Assembly (NCBI GenBank): GCA_016935915.1
Contig: JAFGQB010000135.1
Span: 1 to 59,884 of the forward strand
Direction: 5' to 3'
DNA: 59,884 bases
From: Spirochaetota bacterium
GTDB taxonomy: Bacteria; Spirochaetota; GWE2-31-10; JAFGQB01
Shown here: in pieces, positions 57,555 through 59,884 of the stretch
Numbering within the stretch: position 1 is the stretch's first letter
Layout: each line of letters begins with the position of its first letter
Program-made: the position numbers and the translations under genes
Notes under the pieces: model-generated
Database searches by the model: none
What the model was told of the DNA's origin: nothing
What the model saw: the letters and a program-made list of their open reading frames with translations, nothing else

Positions 57555-58440
57555 TTACTTTTTTCTTCTCCTCTTCTTTTGCTTTTTTCTCTTTTAATGC
57601 TACTGTCTTTTTAATCCATTCAATAGCAGTATTTAACTTATGAACTGGTATTCTTTTATCATTAATTATTTTATTCTTTATAAGTTGATCGATTACATAC
57701 TCAACTAATTTATTAGAATTTATTTCGATTTTTTCACTCTTAGCTGTTTCATAAAGAATTTTCATTTGTTCTTCATTTGCAAATTCTTCAATATTTTCAT
57801 AATTTACATTTATTACATTTTCATTTTCAGGATCAGAGGTTTCCCCAAATTCTTCAGGAGAATATAATCCTGTAAAAGATTTAGGAAATGCTTTTCTACA
57901 TCCAGAGGTAATTGCACACTTAACAATCATAGTCGCTGGCATAGTTCCCCATTGTCCCATCGGTTTCATTTTTTTTGTGTCTTTGTCATAATACTCCCTA
58001 TAATATTCGTCAAAACTTATACTCCAATAAAATTCATTTTCCCAGCCCTTTCTTTTTACTCCAAACCAAGCACCTACTATTTTTTCTGTTTTTAAATGAA
58101 ATGCTCCTTTTCTTTCACTTACTTTTCCTCCTGATTCAACTAATAAACCAGCTTGCCAACCTAAACATGATGGATGTTCATTTAATCTATTAGTAAAAGT
58201 ATCAACTCCTACAACCTTTTGAACTCTACCGTTTACATAAATAAAATGAACTTCTCCCAAAAATGGATCTAGTTTTTGATGCTCGCAAAGTTTCAAAAAT
58301 GTGTAAACTTCAACATCTTTGACCTTTTCATCAATATTTAATGCAGTCCTAGCAAGCTGCAAATTTAACTTTATTTCATTACCAGTATTCGAAACATAAT
58401 TTGTTTCATAATTTACAATTTGATTTTGATTTTGATTCAT
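57535..58440 (-). CDS. single-strand annealing protein, Bet/RecT family
   Basis: 301 residues. EVYTFLKLCEHQKLDPFLGE then VHFIYVNGRVQKVVGVDTFT are the Bet signature (about 44-82). Core strands and MGQWGTMPATMIVKCAITSG, CRKAFPKSFTGLYSPEEFGE follow. The C-terminus is a charged coiled tail. It anneals single strands during recombination. No neighbouring exonuclease was recognised. First gene of the early operon after P8. Confidence 0.82.
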   Translation of the reverse strand: MNQNQNQIVNYETNYVSNTGNEIKLNLQLARTALNIDEKVKDVEVYTFLKLCEHQKLDPFLGEVHFIYVNGRVQKVVGVDTFTNRLNEHPSCLGWQAGLLVESGGKVSERKGAFHLKTEKIVGAWFGVKRKGWENEFYWSISFDEYYREYYDKDTKKMKPMGQWGTMPATMIVKCAITSGCRKAFPKSFTGLYSPEEFGETSDPENENVINVNYENIEEFANEEQMKILYETAKSEKIEINSNKLVEYVIDQLIKNKIINDKRIPVHKLNTAIEWIKKTVALKEKKAKEEEKKKVNEKVST

Positions 58441-58463
58441 AATAAAACTCCTTTTTTTTCTTT

Positions 58464-58492
58464 ATTATAAATTAAAAAGTATATAATGTAAA
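58464..58492 (-). promoter_or_regulatory. promoter P8 (bet operon)
   Basis: TTTACA (58487-58492), 17 nt, TATAAT (58464-58469). It faces the plus-strand promoter at 58523-58551, so this is a divergent control point. Confidence 0.75.
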
Positions 58493-58522
58493 TACATTTT
58501 ATACTTTAATAAAAAAACGTAC

Positions 58523-58551
58523 TTGATTTATTTTATTTTTTATTGTAATAT
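58523..58551 (+). promoter_or_regulatory. plus-strand promoter of the RHH gene
   Basis: TTGATT (58523-58528), 17 nt, TAATAT (58546-58551), 28 nt before the ATG at 58579. Confidence 0.6.
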
Positions 58552-58578
58552 GAAAATAAAAAGGCAGGAAATTTAATT

Positions 58579-58731
58579 ATGACAATATTAACAGTCAAAG
58601 TTTCAGACGAGGATTATATAAAACTAAAATACCTGAGCAAAAAACGAAAAATTAAAATGGGTGAATTATTAACAGAAATAATAAAAAATAAAATTCAATC
58701 TGATATTAAAATTGATATTAATATCAGTTAA
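58579..58731 (+). CDS. small RHH (CopG-type) regulator
   Basis: 50 residues: ILTVKVSDEDYIKLKYLSKK and RKIKMGELLTEIIKNKIQS form strand-helix-helix. AGGAAA before ATG. It is divergent from bet and probably represses that early operon or itself. Confidence 0.65.
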   Translation: MTILTVKVSDEDYIKLKYLSKKRKIKMGELLTEIIKNKIQSDIKIDINIS

Positions 58732-58767
58732 TATAAATATATTATTATATTGTGGAGGTCTTTTTTT

Positions 58768-59013
58768 ATGATAAAAAAAATAATTGCTCGGCTCAATGGC
58801 AATCCAAAAACAGTGACATCTAGGGACGAATTAATAAAAGAAATTTCTACATACAATTATTTAAATTCTATTCATTTATCAATAGAATTTGATGATTGTG
58901 ATCCTATTGAATTATCTATATTATCCGCAGTCTATTTTATACTTTCTGGAGATATACAAAGTAATATTTTAAAAAATAAAAAAATTATAAAAATTTTGGA
59001 GGAATTAAAATGA
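58768..59013 (+). CDS. unknown small protein of the right-end operon
   Basis: About 81 residues from ATG at 58768, with GGAGG 9 nt upstream; a longer frame from 58750 would overlap the site. Alpha/beta (KKIIARLNGNPKTVTSRDEL, IHLSIEFDDCDPIELSIL). No family known. Confidence 0.5.
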   Translation: MIKKIIARLNGNPKTVTSRDELIKEISTYNYLNSIHLSIEFDDCDPIELSILSAVYFILSGDIQSNILKNKKIIKILEELK

Positions 59014-59681
59014 GTAGAAGTGAGTTTTTAAATTTTTGTGTTTCAAATGCAGTTATATTAATAGTGGTTTATACATTGTTTATTATCTTTTTTGTAGGAT
59101 ATATTACAAAAAAAGTCTTAAACATGAAAAATATGTTTGATAACTATCTAACAATTACACAAAATAGTTATCAAGATTTTTTAAGGGAATCAAATACAAT
59201 AGATAAACAGTCATGGCAAATAAAAAAGAATCAAGAAAAAGCAATTATTGATATAAATTATATCTTATCACTACTTGACCAATACAAGGGACAAAAGTTC
59301 AATACCGAAATAAATCACCAGGTATCAAATGAAATCTTATCTAAAATAAACGAAAATCTTAAATCATCAGTTAACGAAATATCTATAGAGAATACAAAAT
59401 CAATTGTTGAAAATAGTTACAATGATGATTTATTTAACTTATATGAACAAATTGAAAAAGATGATCAGCATGAATATTCTATAAATAATAAAATAGGAAT
59501 TAATAATCAAAATAGATTTTCAGAGATCGTCGAAAATACAATTGATTTTGGTCAAAAAATAGGAAATAAATTATCAAAAGTTATGAAAAATAATTCTAAT
59601 GACATTGAATCTAAATTATTAAATGCCATGAATAACAATTATTATGATTATGATAATAAATTTATGAGGGAGTTAAAATAG
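59010..59681 (+). CDS. membrane-anchored coiled-coil protein, unknown
   Basis: 223 residues. One N-terminal membrane helix (NAVILIVVYTLFIIFFVGYI) then a long charged helical region (QSWQIKKNQEKAIIDINYIL), Asn-rich to the end. It overlaps the previous gene by four bases. It could anchor replication or conjugation-like complexes; unproven. Confidence 0.5.
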   Translation: MSRSEFLNFCVSNAVILIVVYTLFIIFFVGYITKKVLNMKNMFDNYLTITQNSYQDFLRESNTIDKQSWQIKKNQEKAIIDINYILSLLDQYKGQKFNTEINHQVSNEILSKINENLKSSVNEISIENTKSIVENSYNDDLFNLYEQIEKDDQHEYSINNKIGINNQNRFSEIVENTIDFGQKIGNKLSKVMKNNSNDIESKLLNAMNNNYYDYDNKFMRELK

Positions 59682-59682
59682 T

Positions 59683-59838
59683 ATGAGCTTGATTGATGAT
59701 AAATGGAAACCAATAAAAAAGAGAGTAGGCCAAATAAAAGAAGAAAACAAAAGTAAAAATATAACCACAATAGCTAAAGAATTCAATGATAAAAGTGGGG
59801 GTGGGGAACTGTTAGCGAAAACTTATAACAAATTATAA
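59683..59838 (+). CDS. small basic protein at right edge
   Basis: 51 residues, DDKWKPIKKRVGQIKEENKS with a Gly-rich SGGGELLAKTYNKL end. Starts 1 nt after the previous stop. No domain recognised. Confidence 0.5.
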   Translation: MSLIDDKWKPIKKRVGQIKEENKSKNITTIAKEFNDKSGGGELLAKTYNKL

Positions 59839-59842
59839 AAAT

Positions 59843-59860
59843 CCTATAAAACGTTATAGG
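59843..59860 (+). terminator. small hairpin after the right-end operon
   Basis: CCTATAA-AACG-TTATAGG, 7-bp stem with 4-nt loop, followed by TTCGTGG. T tract is short, so it is a weak terminator. Confidence 0.45.
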
Positions 59861-59884
59861 TTCGTGGCGAATGTATTGTAAATC

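Noticed and set aside
1-59884. Integrase or site-specific recombinase
   Set aside because: No tyrosine or serine recombinase motif seen in any frame; lifestyle therefore left open. The XRE, Rha and RHH genes alone do not prove a temperate phage.

Overview
This very AT-rich window reads as most or all of a tailed-phage genome (siphovirus type, Caudoviricetes) from a low-GC Gram-positive host, probably clostridial. The basis is strong GGAGG-type ribosome binding sites, an HK97-type capsid gene, a tail tape measure gene behind a -1 frameshift chaperone pair, an amidase endolysin, phage replication and recombination genes, and an LPQTG cell-wall sorting signal. I found no integrase, DNA polymerase, tRNA, rRNA or CRISPR array. 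Host and lifestyle cannot be settled from the sequence alone.

Layout. 0.1-1.2 kb (+): small gene and amidase endolysin, ending at a perfect 18-bp bidirectional terminator. 1.3-14.2 kb (-): late structural module (holin-like, fibre, tail hub, tape measure, gpG/gpGT, tail tube, connectors, capsid, scaffold, two decoration or adhesin-like proteins), with its own promoter and a 14-bp palindrome near 13.25 kb. 14.3-17.1 kb (-): a separately promoted operon with a CHC2/Toprim primase, an XRE regulator and coiled-coil proteins, closed by tandem terminators. 17.2-28.1 kb (-): a large glycan module. 28.3-36.8 kb (-): two adenine methyltransferases, minor head protein, a small antitoxin-like moron, portal, HAD and HD-like proteins, and both terminase subunits. 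36.8-38.8 kb (-): a frameshifted glycosyltransferase, a ParB-like protein and an HTH protein. 39-42.9 kb (-): lineage-specific genes driven by a family of near-identical promoters. 43-48.5 kb (+): a lone virion-like gene, an iteron and inverted-repeat region that looks like an origin, and a replication operon (RHH protein, DUF927 ATPase, DEAD-like helicase, VRR-NUC nuclease). 48.5-52.8 kb (-): envelope genes (membrane peptides, lipoprotein, LPQTG mini-protein, processive GT2). 52.9-59.8 kb: two divergent RHH switches flanking an early operon with Bet/RecT, an AbrB-like protein, an RNase H-like protein and an intein-split RecD2-type helicase.

The standout is the glycan module. It carries homologues of PseB, PseC, a GNAT (PseH-like), a short NeuB/PseI-type synthase and a PseF/SpsF-type cytidylyltransferase, plus a sialyltransferase-like GT29 enzyme. 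It also has a two-gene version of the CDP-ribitol enzyme Bcs1/TarI-J (IspD-like plus SDR), a teichoic-acid-type polyol-phosphate transferase, a pyruvyl transferase and a methyltransferase. Together they could make an activated nonulosonic acid and a polyol phosphate and attach them to a surface polymer or to virions. The module lies within a long same-strand late region, between the minor head gene and the capsid operon. A LuxR-type regulator sits inside it, and a rha regulatory gene with its own promoter has been inserted there, leaving a 24-bp direct repeat on either side. Upstream of pseB are two long hairpins whose loops are complementary over 8 nt, a possible kissing-loop RNA element.
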